From Haberlea rhodopensis (taxonomy: Eukaryota > Streptophyta > Magnoliopsida > Lamiales > Gesneriaceae): a DNA stretch of 64,000 nucleotides. This document shows, piece by piece, positions 20,613 to 32,621 of this stretch. The notes beneath the pieces were generated by a model. That model saw only the letters and a program-made list of their open reading frames with translations, searched no databases and was not told where the DNA came from. Position numbers and translations under genes: made by a program. The DNA lies in contig CAJQUN010000021.1 of the NCBI GenBank assembly GCA_907163345.1, forward strand, positions 3,100,001 through 3,164,000, written 5' to 3'. Each line of letters begins with the position of its first letter. The stretch's first letter is position 1.

Positions 20613-23050
20613 TGATAACTGTCTCATGGTCAACTCAACTATATGAGGAATATTCTCTGACAACGATTTGTTTGGTGTATCAATTGGAAGAGACTCAAAC
20701 TCGGTTTCAGACGTTTCCTAGCTTCTTGAGTGCTCATTTTCTCTTTGATCTCATGTTTGATCAGTAGGCTCTACTTCTGCGATGATTGTGTCGTCATGAA
20801 TCGTATCACTACTTAAATCCACAGTTTGATTACTAGGATCCGAATCACTTACATTGTTATCTGATATCTCGACAATATCACTCTCAAGATTGTATATAAG
20901 ATTTTGAATTTTCTCAAGATACTCCACCTGAAAGTCAGACTTGGAGAAATACATAGTATCTTCATAAAAGACAACATCTATAATGATAAACATGCGTTTA
21001 GTAGGGGATAATAACACATGTACCCTTTTTTGATGAATAGCATAGCCAACAAAGACACATTTCTAGGCTCGAGGCAGTAACCTATGGCGTTGGTGTTTGG
21101 GGAGATGAACATATGCAACGCATCCAAAGACATGTGTGGGGAGGTTTGGGACAGTTGGAGCAACAAAAACTTCAGTAAGTGCTTGAAAGGGTTTCTGAAA
21201 CTTGATAGAACAATATGGAACATGATTGATGAGATAGGTTGCAGAGAGAAGAGCCTCTCCGCAATAACATAAGGGCATGTGAGCCTCGATGAGGGAAGCA
21301 CGAACAACCTTCAATAAGTGTCTATTTTTGTGTTCGGCCACACCATTATGTTGAGGTGTATCTAGACAACTTGATTGATGAATAGAGCCACGAGAGTCCA
21401 AAAATTTCTGTAGTTCAGAGCGATTGTATTCTCCGCCAATATCACTACGTAATCCTTGTATTCAGACATTATACTGTGTATGAATTTTATTATAAAACTT
21501 CTAAAACAACAAGTTAACCTCTGATTTTGATTTTATCAAACATATCCAAGTCATGCGAGTACAATCATCTATAAATGTAACAAACCAACGTGATCCTCCC
21601 AATGTAGGAACCTTGGATGGCCCCAAACATCAGAGTGAATAACCATAAAAGGAACGTGACTTTTATTTAAACTCAAAGGAAATGATGCACGATGGCTCTT
21701 TGCAAGTTCACACACATCACATTTGAAATTAAAAATATCCAAATTCTTAAACAAATTAGGAAAGATTTTTTTTTCAAATAGCCAAATGAGGCATGTCCAA
21801 ACGTCAATGCCATAGCAAGATCTCTGTTTTCTTCTTTGTTGAACTACTTCTCTCTACCACTAAAGCCTGTTGTAATTTGTTGGAAGTGTGTGAGTCTAAG
21901 TATATGTAATATATCTTCCCTTTCTTAACACCATAACCATCGTTTTGTCGAGTTTGAATATCCTTAAATACACAATGATCAGGCCAAAAAAATAACAAAA
22001 ACAAGATCAACTATTAGTGATCTGAGAGACTGCCAAAAAGTTATAATTTAAGGATGAAACAACTAACACATAATTAAGATGTAGAGTATAGTAAGAAGTG
22101 ATGACCCCTCCCAAATAACTGGGATGGAATTACCGTTGGCCGTAGAGACACAATTTTGGGAGGTTTGGTTAAGATTAGTGACTTGTCTAACATCAAATGT
22201 CATATGATCAGTAGCACCAGAATCAATTATCCATGCACTATGCAAAACAGGTGTAGAAGCGGTAAAGACTTTACCTTCAAGGGTGGTAGTGGTCAGTGAT
22301 GTTGATGAGGTGGGAGTGACATCATCTCTCTTGTTTGAACAACTGCGGTAGTGGAAGGTCGCTAAGAATTTCGATGTCGTGTTGGGTCCCACCAATCTGG
22401 ATATCCAACGAGTTCAAAGCAGCGACTCTTTGAATGACCTGTTTGATTATAATGTGTGCATTTGTATGTAGGCTTGTCTGAACTATTGGAACTCTTGAGA
22501 TTTGTTCCTTTGGCCGGGCATGGGATGGCTGACTGGGTCGATGGCGGGAAACCATAGCAGAAGCTCAGGTTTCTCAATTTCCTCATTCAAAATAGTAGAT
22601 CGCATGGCCTCACGACGGATTACGGAATAACATTCTTCTAGACTTAGGAGTGACTGATGACGTAATATTTCTCGCCGAAGTTGATCAAAACTTTTATCCA
22701 ATCCAGCAAGAAATATGTGTACTTTGGTTCGCTCAATGGACTGCCGATATACTATAATATCATCAGGATCCTTCATTACCATTTTATCACGGTGATCGAG
22801 TTCCTGAAATATTTCTGTTAACTCTCCATAGTATAATGACAGTGATTTGACACCCTGTTTGGCTGAGAATGATTTCTGATGCAAAGAGTTGACATGCATC
22901 TCATCAGTACCATCATAAAAGGCTTTGGAAAAAGTACTCCAGATTTCACGGACAGTGGGAATACGAAGATAGCACTTCATGATGTTAGGATTCATGATTA
23001 GAAGCCATCGTTTCACTTTTTGATTTTCAGCATACCATTTTTCATATTCC
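20613..23050 (-). pseudogene. copia element H gag, protease and integrase part (decayed)
   Basis: Pieces in element order: gag (UBN2-like) at 23016-22483, a degraded zinc knuckle with the GYPDWWDP tail near 22470-22370, the protease DSGATDHM motif near 22235-22210, the integrase HHCC region with CDVCELAKSHR at about 21730-21690, the integrase core with LDTPQHNGVAEHKNR at about 21370-21320, and the integrase/RT linker at 21017-20751. Multiple stops and frameshifts are present. The N-terminus is cut off at 23050 where the LTR of element C begins. Confidence 0.78.
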
Positions 23051-23334
23051 TGTGAGACCCCGTTATCACATCAAGTTACTAAGGTGCAATTTAGAGAACT
23101 AAACATTTATATGAATATATCAGAGTAAAGTATCGTGTTGATTAACCTGAGCTTTAGAGATTACAGTACCAAAATGTTTCAAAAGGAAGACACAATTCCT
23201 ACGAAGGTACTACGTTATAGTCTTACTCTACTCAGAAGAAGCTATACAAAAAATTTCTCTAACATGCTAATCCTGTAGCACTCCTTACAGCTCAGCAAAT
23301 CAACCCCGACCCTGGTTCTCGTCAACAAAAGCAC

Positions 23335-24002
23335 CTACAAAGACAACCCCCATCACGTGAGCATAAAACAATTCATATTCAACATAATATGAAAGTAAAG
23401 CATAAATGCACAATCCTAAATACAAGCACTTCCTGTATTTCCAAGCATTTACGACGCTCATTGGTTGTCCCTGTACCATAACTCATAATAAAACACATTA
23501 TATGAAATTATGGATCCTTTATGTATGTCATGACATATCACCTCTTTCTTTACATAGCCTTTGAGTCATATATCAACAGTTATTTTAATGCTTCATGCTA
23601 CAGGAACTCATAATGAGCGGTACAATCCTCCCCGCTTCATTACTACAGGAACTCATAATGAGCGGTACATTCCTCCCCGCTTCATTACTATAGGAACTCA
23701 TAATGAGCGGTACATTCCTCCCCGCTTCATTACTACAGGAACTCATAATGAGCGGTACATTCCTCCCCGCTTCATTACTACAGAAACAAGCAAGAGCATT
23801 AAACATACACTGTGCTCTCTCTTGACTCGTGGAATACACCTCTTTATTCCACAACACATATGCAACAACTATGCATAATATGCAACAACAATGCATAATA
23901 ACATGTATCAAACTCCTAATGCATCACATTGCATTCATCATGTGTCAAAAGACAAACATAAGTACATGTTACCGTTGGGATGCCCGTACGTCGCTTACGT
24001 AC
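23335..24002 (-). other. candidate LTR-resident intron in LTR C
   Basis: On the minus strand AAAG|GTACGTAAG begins at 24002 and TTGTCTTTGTAG|GTG ends at 23335, bracketing the minisatellite. The same pair is at 31169 to 30523 in the other copy. Inferred from the recurring pattern only. Confidence 0.3.
23602..23785 (-). repeat. 45-bp minisatellite with AGCGG...CCGCT stems in LTR C (3' copy)
   Basis: Four units carry AGCGGTAC...CCCCGCT plus an adjacent CTCATAATGAG stem. The same array is at 30787-30970 in the other LTR. Each unit offers two short hairpins. Confidence 0.85.
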
Positions 24003-24167
24003 CTTTCCAAAATGTGGTGTGTTGCAGGACTCTATCCCCTGCGCTGTGTAGCTACCTGTGAAGGCTCTACACCAGTGTACAACACAATATTAGATGTCTC
24101 ATTACAATCCAATATCAAAACTTTAACAAAATATAACAAATTGTATTTTTCAACATTCTGGGTCTCT

Positions 24168-24268
24168 CGATCGATCGGTCCCTCTTCCCGATCGATCGAG
24201 AAGACACATAAAATCAAAACCAAGATTCTGCCCCGCTCGATCGATCGAGAAGAAATGCCGATCGATCG
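24168..24268 (-). repeat. CGATCGATCG palindrome cluster in LTR C (3' copy)
   Basis: Four cores start near 24168, 24189, 24238 and 24259, with CT/AG or CC/GG arms. On the element strand the context CGATCGATCGAGCGGGGCAG resembles CGATCGATCGAGCATGGCAG in LTR B (9919-9938). Confidence 0.88.
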
Positions 24269-25453
24269 AGATGCTCTGTTCGAGAAATGCCAACCCAGAA
24301 TTCTCGAACACCTGAAATCACACCCTTAAATCCAACATGTAAGACATACAACATGCCCAAAACAACATGCTATTAGTTACAACACACTGCCCTGAGTGTA
24401 TTCATACCAAAATTACACCCCAAACATAAGCCCACATGCATAAACGTCGATCATTTAAACAAGTACTCAACCAACTTTTCCGGAAACAGAACAACATATT
24501 TCATTACCAGATTTTTGAGTACTTCACTTCATGCTATTATATCTACCACATATAACATAAAGCATGCTCGAACAAACATGCCAAGGGCTTCACAAAACTA
24601 CCATGCATATTTTCACATCAAAGGTTTACCAAAAACCTAAGCTAAAGTGCATGACACCACCTCCTCAAAATCACTCCCGGACCATAATTTTCCAGAAAAA
24701 CAGGGCATATTCCTTACCCAGAATTTTCGAACACCCTTCTTTACATGCTTATTTCCTCAACATAAAACATGCAACATGCTCAAGGAAAAATACAGAGAGC
24801 CTCACAATAACACCATAAAAGCATTTAAATCAAAGGTTTCAAGAAACCTAATCTAACATGTCGTTTTCTCGCCACCTAAAAACATGTACTCCAACAAGTT
24901 TAAAACAAAAACAGAGCATGGTTTCTCACCCTACTTTGCTCCGATTTTTGAAGGGTTTCCCGGCGATGAAAAGGGGCAAGCTCCTCAGATTATTGCTTAG
25001 CAAGTGCTGGTGAGGAATTGGGAGAGAAGGGTCGAGATTTGGGATGGCTGAGAGTGGTCAAATGATTGAGCCAAGTGGGGTGGGAAGTCAGCCTGGGCAC
25101 AGTGTGATTGGCATGGGTTGGGGGGGGTGGTTGGGTGTTGGGTGGTATGATGTGTTATGTTTTGGTCCCGGTATTTAGCACGATGTATAAAAATATCCTC
25201 ACATGATATTTATAGTATTTTCACATTAAAATACTTCAATTCCCGTTAACATGCTTTACCCAAAACAAACAACACATACCCCAAATAAACATGCCACGAC
25301 CCCAAATAACCCAACATATATCACATACACCCTGAAATGAAACTCCCCAATAATACTAATCCAAACCCATGAATTAACACCCAAATCATCATAATTAAAC
25401 TCAATGATTAACATCACAATAATCATTTCGGGGATATCACAATACACCCCTAC

Positions 25454-28400
25454 TTATAGGAATTCGTCCCCGAAATCAAACATGCTTACCAACATGAAAT
25501 AAAACAATAAAAGCATACCAGAAAACAATTCTGGATAGTGCTGCACCATGTGTCGCTCTGTCTCCCACGTGGCCTCCTCGACACCCCTACGATCCCACTG
25601 AACCTTGATCATAGGAATAACCTTGTTCCGAAGTCTGCGGTCTGCCCTATCCAAAATCCTGATAGGCCGCTCAACATAAGAAACATCGGACTCAATCTGC
25701 ACCTCTGAAGGCTGCAACACATGTGAAGGATCTGGCTCATACTTCCTCAGTATAGACACATGAAATACGTCGTGTATACCAGACAGAGAAGGCGGTAAGG
25801 CCAAACGGTACGCCAGAGTACCAACATGCTGTAAGATCTCATACGGCCCCACGTATCTAGGAGACAACTTCCCCCGCATGCCAAACCGTACAACGCCTCT
25901 GAAAGGTGAGATCTTCAGAAAAACTCTGTCGCCTAACCGAAACTCCAACGGCCTACGCCGCTGATTGGCATATACTGCCTGTCTGTCCTGAGCTGCCTTC
26001 ATCTTTCTCTTGATAACCTTAACTTTCTCTTCCATTTCTTGAGCCAACTCTGGTCCTCCAACCGACTTACGGTCCGAGTAATCCCAACACAAGGGTGACC
26101 TACAACGCCTACCGTAGAGGGCCTCAAAAGGAGCCATCTGTATACTTGCCTGGTAGCTGTTGTTGTAAGAGAACTCTACTAAGGCTATCGAGTCCTGCCA
26201 TGATATGTCGAACTCTAGCACACAAGCTCTCAACATATCCTCGAGCGTCTGTATCGTACGCTCGGTCTGTCCGTCCGTCTGAGGGTGATAGGCTGTGCTC
26301 AGCCTCAACTCTGTACCTAGAGCTTTCTGCAGACCCTCCCAAAAGTGAGATGTGACCGCGGATCTCGATCGGACACTATCGAAACAGGGATCCCGTGTAG
26401 TCTCACCACATCTCTGACATATAACTGTGCCATCCTCAAGTGCGTATATGTCATACAGTAGGGAATGAAGTGAGCCACTTTAGTCAGTCTATCCACGACT
26501 ACCCAGATGGCATCAAAACCCGAAACAGTCCTTGGTAAGTGGGTCACGAAATCCATAGACACGTGCTGCCCCTTCCACTCGGGTATCTCCAAACTCCTTA
26601 GTTCACCTCCAGGCCTCTGCCTCTCAGCCTTCACCTGCTGACAAATCAAACAGCGCTTGACAAATGAGGTGACATCTTGTTTCATACGCCTCCACCAGAA
26701 CTGGCTGCGTAAATCCTTATACATCTTCTTCCCTCCTGGGTGGACACTCATCCTACTGCAATGAGCTCGCTGTAATAAACCCTGACGCAACTCTGGTGCA
26801 TCTGGAACCACCCATCTGTCGCCAAGTCTCAGAGAACCGTCCTCAGCCACTCTGAATCTCGACGGCTGACCTGAAAGAACCACTAATATCCATCTCTGAA
26901 CCTCTGCATCGGTCCCCTGAGCCTTCCTGATGTGATCATAGATAACAGGCTCAGCTAGCAAGGTCAAAACCTGTACTGGTGAAGAGGATACATCATAATC
27001 AAAACCCAAATGGCAGTAGGAGCCAAACATAGCTGATAGAGACATAGCATCCTCTGCTGTGCTCCTCACCTTCCGACTCAAAGCGTCGGCTGTCAAATTT
27101 GGGTTCCCCGGGTGATATTCGATTTCACAGTCGTAGTCCTTCAGCAGGTCCATCCATCTTCTCTGCCTCATGTTTAACTCAGCCTGTGTGAACAAGAATT
27201 TCAGGCTCTTGTGATCAGTGAAGATGGTGAATGAGGTACCATATAAGTAGTGTAGCCATATCTTCAAGGCGAACACTATAGCTGCCAACTCCAGATCATG
27301 GACTGGATACCTCGTCTCGTGTGGCTTCAACTGTCTCGAAGCGTAAGCCACTACATGTCTGTCCTGCATCAGTACGCACCCTAATCCCTGTAGAGATGCA
27401 TCGGTATAAAGAACAAATCCTTTGTTCTCCTTGGGTATCACTAGAACGGGTGCAGTAGTCAGTTTGTGTTTCAATTCCCTGAAACTCTGCTCACAAGCAT
27501 CTGACCAACAAAAAGAGACTCCCTTCTGAGTCAGCTGAGTAAGTGGCTTGGCGATCTTTGAGAAACCCTCGACGAAACGTCGATAATAGCCAGCCAGACC
27601 AAGAAAACTTCGAATCTCACTGACTGAAGTAGGGGTAGACCAATCCATAACTGCCTCTATCTTCCTCGGGTCTACTGATATCCCCTCTCGTGATATGATA
27701 TGGCCCAAGAATGCTACACTGTTTAGCCAAAACTCACATTTGCTGAGTTTGGCGTACAACTGATGATCCCTGAGGATCTGGAGCACTATCCTCAGATGAT
27801 CGGCATGATCCTCCTCATTCCTTGAATAGACCAGGATGTCATCAATGAACACGATCACAAACTGATCGAGGTACTCCTGAAATACCCTGTTCATCAAGCT
27901 CATAAAAGTAGCAGGGGCATTCGTCACCCCGAATGGCATCACCAAGAACTCATAGTGCCCATACCGAGTTCTAAAAGCCATCTTTTGGACATCACCAGCT
28001 CTAACCCGCACTTGATGATAGCCTGACCTCAAGTCTATCTTGGAGTACACCTCCGTACCCTGAAGCTGGTCGAACAGATCATCAATCCTCGGAAGTGGGT
28101 ATCTGTTCTTCACTGTGACCTTGTTCAGTTGCCTGTAGTCAATGCACAGACGCATTGACCCATCCTTCTTTTTCACGAACAAGACTGGTGCACCCCAAGG
28201 CGATACACTAGGACGAATGTATCCCTTGTCGAGGAGCTCCTGCAACTGTACCTTCAGTTCCCTCAGCTCTGCCGGTGCCATCCTGTAAGGAGCACGGGAT
28301 ATAGCAGAAGTCCCTGGCAGCAGCTCAATAGCAAATTCCACATCCCTGACAGGCGGAAATCCCGGAATCTCATCTGGGAACACGTCAATGAACTCCGCCA

Positions 28401-28584
28401 CAACCGGAATATCCTCAGCTCTTTCTTCCTTTTCCTCAGATACATCCACAGCATAAATGATGTAACCTGTGTGGCCGCGCTCCAATAATCGCGCCATCTT
28501 AATCGCTGATATTACCGGAATCTTTGGGAGAGTCGTCCCCATAAAAGATCCACTGAAACCCCTGATCAGACAGAAAATGTACAA
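25454..28584 (-). pseudogene. element C pol: RT, RNase H, integrase with chromodomain-like end (frameshifted)
   Basis: Frame 28584-26317 holds RT (SRAPYRMAPAELRELK, then the catalytic VFIDDILVYS), RNase H (LYTDASLQGLGCVLMQ, FTDHKSLKFL), and the integrase zinc finger and core (MSVHPGG, CLICQQVKAERQRPGGEL, MDFVTHLPRTVSGFDAIW). A one-base deletion near 26353 shifts the frame; frame 26308-25454 continues with HPQTDGQTERT, the GPY module (RYVGPYEIL) and the chromodomain-like VQWDRRGVEEATWE. The duplicated copy at 32622-33942 lacks this deletion, so the break is later than the duplication. A second shift near 28545 separates it from gag/protease. Confidence 0.9.
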
Positions 28585-30022
28585 TCCTCTGCCGGCAGTC
28601 TACCACAGCTCGGTATCTGCTCAACACATCTATGCCGATAATACAGTCAAGGTCTGCCATCTCTAACTGAATCAGATCGGCCCTCAGATCATTGCCCTCA
28701 AAATAAATGAGGCAATCAGACAATAGCCGATCCGCAATCACATGCTTCCCCGTGGGTGTCGAGACCATAAGAGGCGTGGGTAACAGAGACGAGCACAAAT
28801 GGTGTCCCTCCACAAAAGCAGTAGATACAAACGAATGGGAAGCACCTGTATCTATTAATATAAGTGCAGGGTACGTAAATAAATGGCACGTACCAGCAAT
28901 GACCTCCTCTGGGGCTGCCTCAGCCTGCTCCCTGGTCAGCGCATACACCTGCCCCTGCGGCGGTCCTGCCGTCTGACCTCCCTGGGGTCGTGGTGCAAAC
29001 TGCTGCCTCTGTGGTGCCCTCCCAGCATCAAACCTTGGCCTAATCGGCCCAGAGTCTGCCTGTCTCTGTGGTGCTCTCCGATCTGGGCAACCTCGAGCCA
29101 AGTGGCCCACCTTGCCACAGATATAGCAACCCTGACAGTCCCGTGACAAGTGCCATCCTCCACAGTTGCTACACTTGTTTCCCACTGTCTTGCTCCCCTG
29201 TGTGGGTCCCTTATTGTTCTGCTTCTGACCCTGAGACTTCTTCCCACTAAATTTGGAAGATGATGAGGCTCCACGAGCCTTGAACTGATCCCCTCGTGGC
29301 CTCAGACAATCAGTAGCAGGCCTCTGTGGTGGTACAGAAGGGGGTACCACATCCTTGTACGCGTCCACCGCAATCTCCGCTAACTCTGCCCGTGTCAGGG
29401 CGTCATCAAATGAACTGGGGTTGTTGGAGATAACCCTATCAAATAGTTCTGGCCTTAATCCCTTCATAAAGTTCCTCATCTTTGCATGGCTGCTGACAGC
29501 AATATGAGGCACATACCTCAGCAGTGAGGAATACTGCATAGCATAGTCCGACACTGACATGCTACCCTGCTTCAAACTGTTAAACTCATCCTCTTTTAAT
29601 TGTCTGGCAGCTGCAGAGAAATACCGGTTAAGGAACCGGGTCCGGAATACAGTCCAGTCAACTGCCATACCTAGAGCTCTCAGCTCCATCACGGTGGTCT
29701 TCCACCACATAGCAGGCTTCTTAGCCATCTGAAACTCGGCTAACCTTAGCCAGGCCGTGCGTGCACAGGGTGCAGTCACAAGTATCTGCTCTATACGTTC
29801 CAACCACTCCTCAGCTACTTCACCAGACTCAATCCCCTCAAACATGGGCGGATGGAAACTCAGAAACTGCTTCAAACTGAGCTCCCCTGGCAGTAACATC
29901 TGTACACTGGGCTCCACGCCCACAGCAGGTGGTGGTAGAGGATTCGGCGGAGCAATACTGGCATTCCTACTGTCCATATCCCCTATCTCCTCATTGGGGT
30001 TCTCCGGATTAATCTCAGCCAT
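28499..30022 (-). CDS. element C gag-protease
   Basis: I take the ATG at 30022; the frame runs to 28499. Domains: a gag capsid domain in residues 50-195 (FRTRFLNRYFSAAARQLKE), two zinc knuckles around residues 284-312 (C-x2-C-x3-H-x4-C, then C-x2-C-x4-H-x4-C), and an aspartic protease with LIDTGASHSF around residue 391. The frame leaves the pol frame near 28545, so the C-terminal 15 residues are probably out-of-frame. Gag forms the particle and protease matures the polyprotein. A primer site and LTR lie just upstream. Confidence 0.88.
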   Translation of the reverse strand: MAEINPENPNEEIGDMDSRNASIAPPNPLPPPAVGVEPSVQMLLPGELSLKQFLSFHPPMFEGIESGEVAEEWLERIEQILVTAPCARTAWLRLAEFQMAKKPAMWWKTTVMELRALGMAVDWTVFRTRFLNRYFSAAARQLKEDEFNSLKQGSMSVSDYAMQYSSLLRYVPHIAVSSHAKMRNFMKGLRPELFDRVISNNPSSFDDALTRAELAEIAVDAYKDVVPPSVPPQRPATDCLRPRGDQFKARGASSSSKFSGKKSQGQKQNNKGPTQGSKTVGNKCSNCGGWHLSRDCQGCYICGKVGHLARGCPDRRAPQRQADSGPIRPRFDAGRAPQRQQFAPRPQGGQTAGPPQGQVYALTREQAEAAPEEVIAGTCHLFTYPALILIDTGASHSFVSTAFVEGHHLCSSLLPTPLMVSTPTGKHVIADRLLSDCLIYFEGNDLRADLIQLEMADLDCIIGIDVLSRYRAVVDCRQRIVHFLSDQGFQWIFYGDDSPKDSGNISD

Positions 30023-30221
30023 GCTGTAATACAAGAGTTAACAAAACACCAAAAGCAGTTCATAATATAAGCCGTTAGATAACAAGAGTATCATATTCAA
30101 AGCATGTTAGTATAACACTTATACAACCATATGCATCACATGCATAAGCATGCCCAAATGAATACCTAGCCAACTTGTCTCTAAAGGCTACCCTTCACTC
30201 TTCCCTGGTTATCTAACCACT

Positions 30222-30233
30222 GCTCTGATACCA
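30222..30233 (-). promoter_or_regulatory. primer binding site of element C, initiator tRNA-Met type
   Basis: The minus strand reads TGGTATCAGAGC five bases after the LTR end at 30239. Confidence 0.92.
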
Positions 30234-30238
30234 CTAAA

Positions 30239-32609
30239 TGTGAGACCCCGTTATCACATCAAGTTACTAAGGTGCAATTTAGAGAACTAAACATTTATAT
30301 GAATATATCAGAGTAAAGTATCGTGTTGATTAACCTGAGATTTAGAGATTACAGTACCAAAATGTTTCAAAAGGAAGACACAATTCCTACGAAGGTACTA
30401 CGTTATAGTCCTACTCTACTCAGAAGAAGCTATACAAAAAATTTCTCTAACATGCTAATCCTGTAGCACTCCTTACAGCTCAGCAAATCAACCCCGACCC
30501 TGGTTCTCGTCAACAAAAGCACCTACAAAGACAACCCTCATCACGTGAGCATAAAACAATTCATATTCAACATAATATGAAAGTAAAGCATAAATGCACA
30601 ATCCTAAATACAAGCACTTCCTGTATTTCCAAGCATTTACGACGCTCATTGGTTGTCCCTGTACCATAACTCATAATAAAACACATTATATGAAATTATG
30701 GATCCTTTATGTATGTCATGACATATCACCTCTTTCTTTACATAGCCTTTGAGTCATATATCAACAGTTATTTTAATGCTTCATGCTACAGGAACTCATA
30801 ATGAGCGGTACAATCCTCCCCGCTTCATTACTACAGGAACTCATAATGAGCGGTACATTCCTCCCCGCTTCATTACTACAGGAACTCATAATGAGCGGTA
30901 CATTCCTCCCCGCTTCATTACTACAGGAACTCATAATGAGCGGTACATTCCTCCCCGCTTCATTACTACAGAAACAAGCAAGAGCATTAAACATACACTG
31001 TGATCTCTCTTGACTCGTGGAATACACCTCTTTATTCCACAACACATATGCACAACTATGCATAATAACATGTATCAAACTCCTAATGCATCACATTGCA
31101 TTCATCATGTGTCAAAAGACAAACATAAGTACATGTTACCGTTGGGATGCCCGTACGTCGCTTACGTACCTTTCCAAAATGTGGTGTGTTGCAGGACTCT
31201 ATCCCCTGCGCTGTGTAGCTACCTGTGAAGGCTCTACACCAGTGTACAACACAATATTAGATGTCTCATTACAATCCAATATCAAAACTTTAACAAAATA
31301 TAACAAATTGTATTTTTCAACATTCTGGGTCTCTCGATCGATCGGTCCCTCTTCCCGATCGATCGAGAAGACACATAAAATCAAAACCAAGATTCTGCCC
31401 CGCTCGATCGATCGAGAAGAAATGCCGATCGATCGAGATGCTCTGTTCGAGAAATGCCAACCCAGAATTCTCGAACACCTGAAATCACACCCTTAAATCC
31501 AACATGTAAGACATACAACATGCCCAAAACAACATGCTATTAGTTACAACACACTGCCCTGAGTGTATTCATACCAAAATTACACCCCAAACATAAGCCC
31601 ACATGCATAAACGTCGATCATTTAAACAAGTACTCAACCAACTTTTCCGGAAACAGAACAACATATTTCATTACCAGATTTTTGAGTACTTCACTTCATG
31701 CTATTATATCTACCACATATAACATAAAGCATGCTCGAACAAACATGCCAAGGGCTTCACAAAACTACCATGCATATTTTCACATCAAAGGTTTACCAAA
31801 AACCTAAGCTAAAGTGCATGACACCACCTCCTCAAAATCACTCCCGGACCATAATTTTCCAGAAAAACAGGGCATATTCCTTACCCAGAATTTTCGAACA
31901 CCCTTCTTTACATGCTTATTTCCTCAACATAAAACATGCAACATGCTCAAGGAAAAATACAGAGAGCCTCACAATAACACCATAAAAGCATTTAAATCAA
32001 AGGTTTCAAGAAACCTAATCTAACATGTCGTTTTCTCGCCACCTAAAAACATGTACTCCAACAAGTTTAAAACAAAAACAGAGCATGGTTTCTCACCCTA
32101 CTTTGCTCCGATTTTTGAAGGGTTTCCCGGCGATGAAAAGGGGCAAGCTCCTCAGATTATTGCTTAGCAAGTGCTGGTGAGGAATTGGGAGAGAAGGGTC
32201 GAGATTTGGGATGGCTGAGAGTGGTCAAATGATTGAGCCAAGTGGGGTGGGAAGTCAGCCTGGGCACAGTGTGATTGGCATGGGTTGGGGGGGGGTGGTT
32301 GGGTGTTGGGTGGTATGATGTGTTATGTTTTGGTCCCGGTATTTAGCACGATGTATAAAAATATCCTCACATGATATTTATAGTATTTTCACATTAAAAT
32401 ACTTCAATTCCCGTTAACATGCTTTACCCAAAACAAAGAACACATACCCCAAATAAACATGCCACGACCCCAAATAACCCAACATATATCACATACACCC
32501 TGAAATGAAACTCCCCAATAATACTAATCCAAACCCATGAATTAACACCCAAATCATCATAATTAAACTCAATGATTAACATCACAATAATCATTTCGGG
32601 GATATCACA
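30239..32609 (-). repeat. middle LTR of element C (5' LTR of the full copy)
   Basis: It is 2371 bp and almost identical to 23051-25441. It has the same modules: minisatellite 30787-30970, GTACGT motif near 31162-31172 and CGATCGATCG cluster 31335-31435. On its upstream side (32610-32640) is a polypurine tract and the pol end of another copy, not target DNA. Confidence 0.9.
31335..31435 (-). repeat. CGATCGATCG palindrome cluster in LTR C (middle copy)
   Basis: Four cores, identical in arrangement to 24168-24268. Confidence 0.88.
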
Positions 32610-32621
32610 ATACACCCCTAC

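Larger units (their letters stand above)
23051..25441 (-). repeat. 3' LTR of element C
   Basis: It is 2391 bp; the plus strand reads TGTGAGACCCCG...GGGGATATCACA. It contains a four-unit hairpin minisatellite (23602-23785), the AAGGTACGT motif (complement of 23995-24005), and a CGATCGATCG cluster (24168-24268). Compared with 30239-32609 I count roughly eight substitutions, a 20-bp insertion near 23873-23892 and a 1-bp change in a G run, so the copies are young. Confidence 0.9.
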
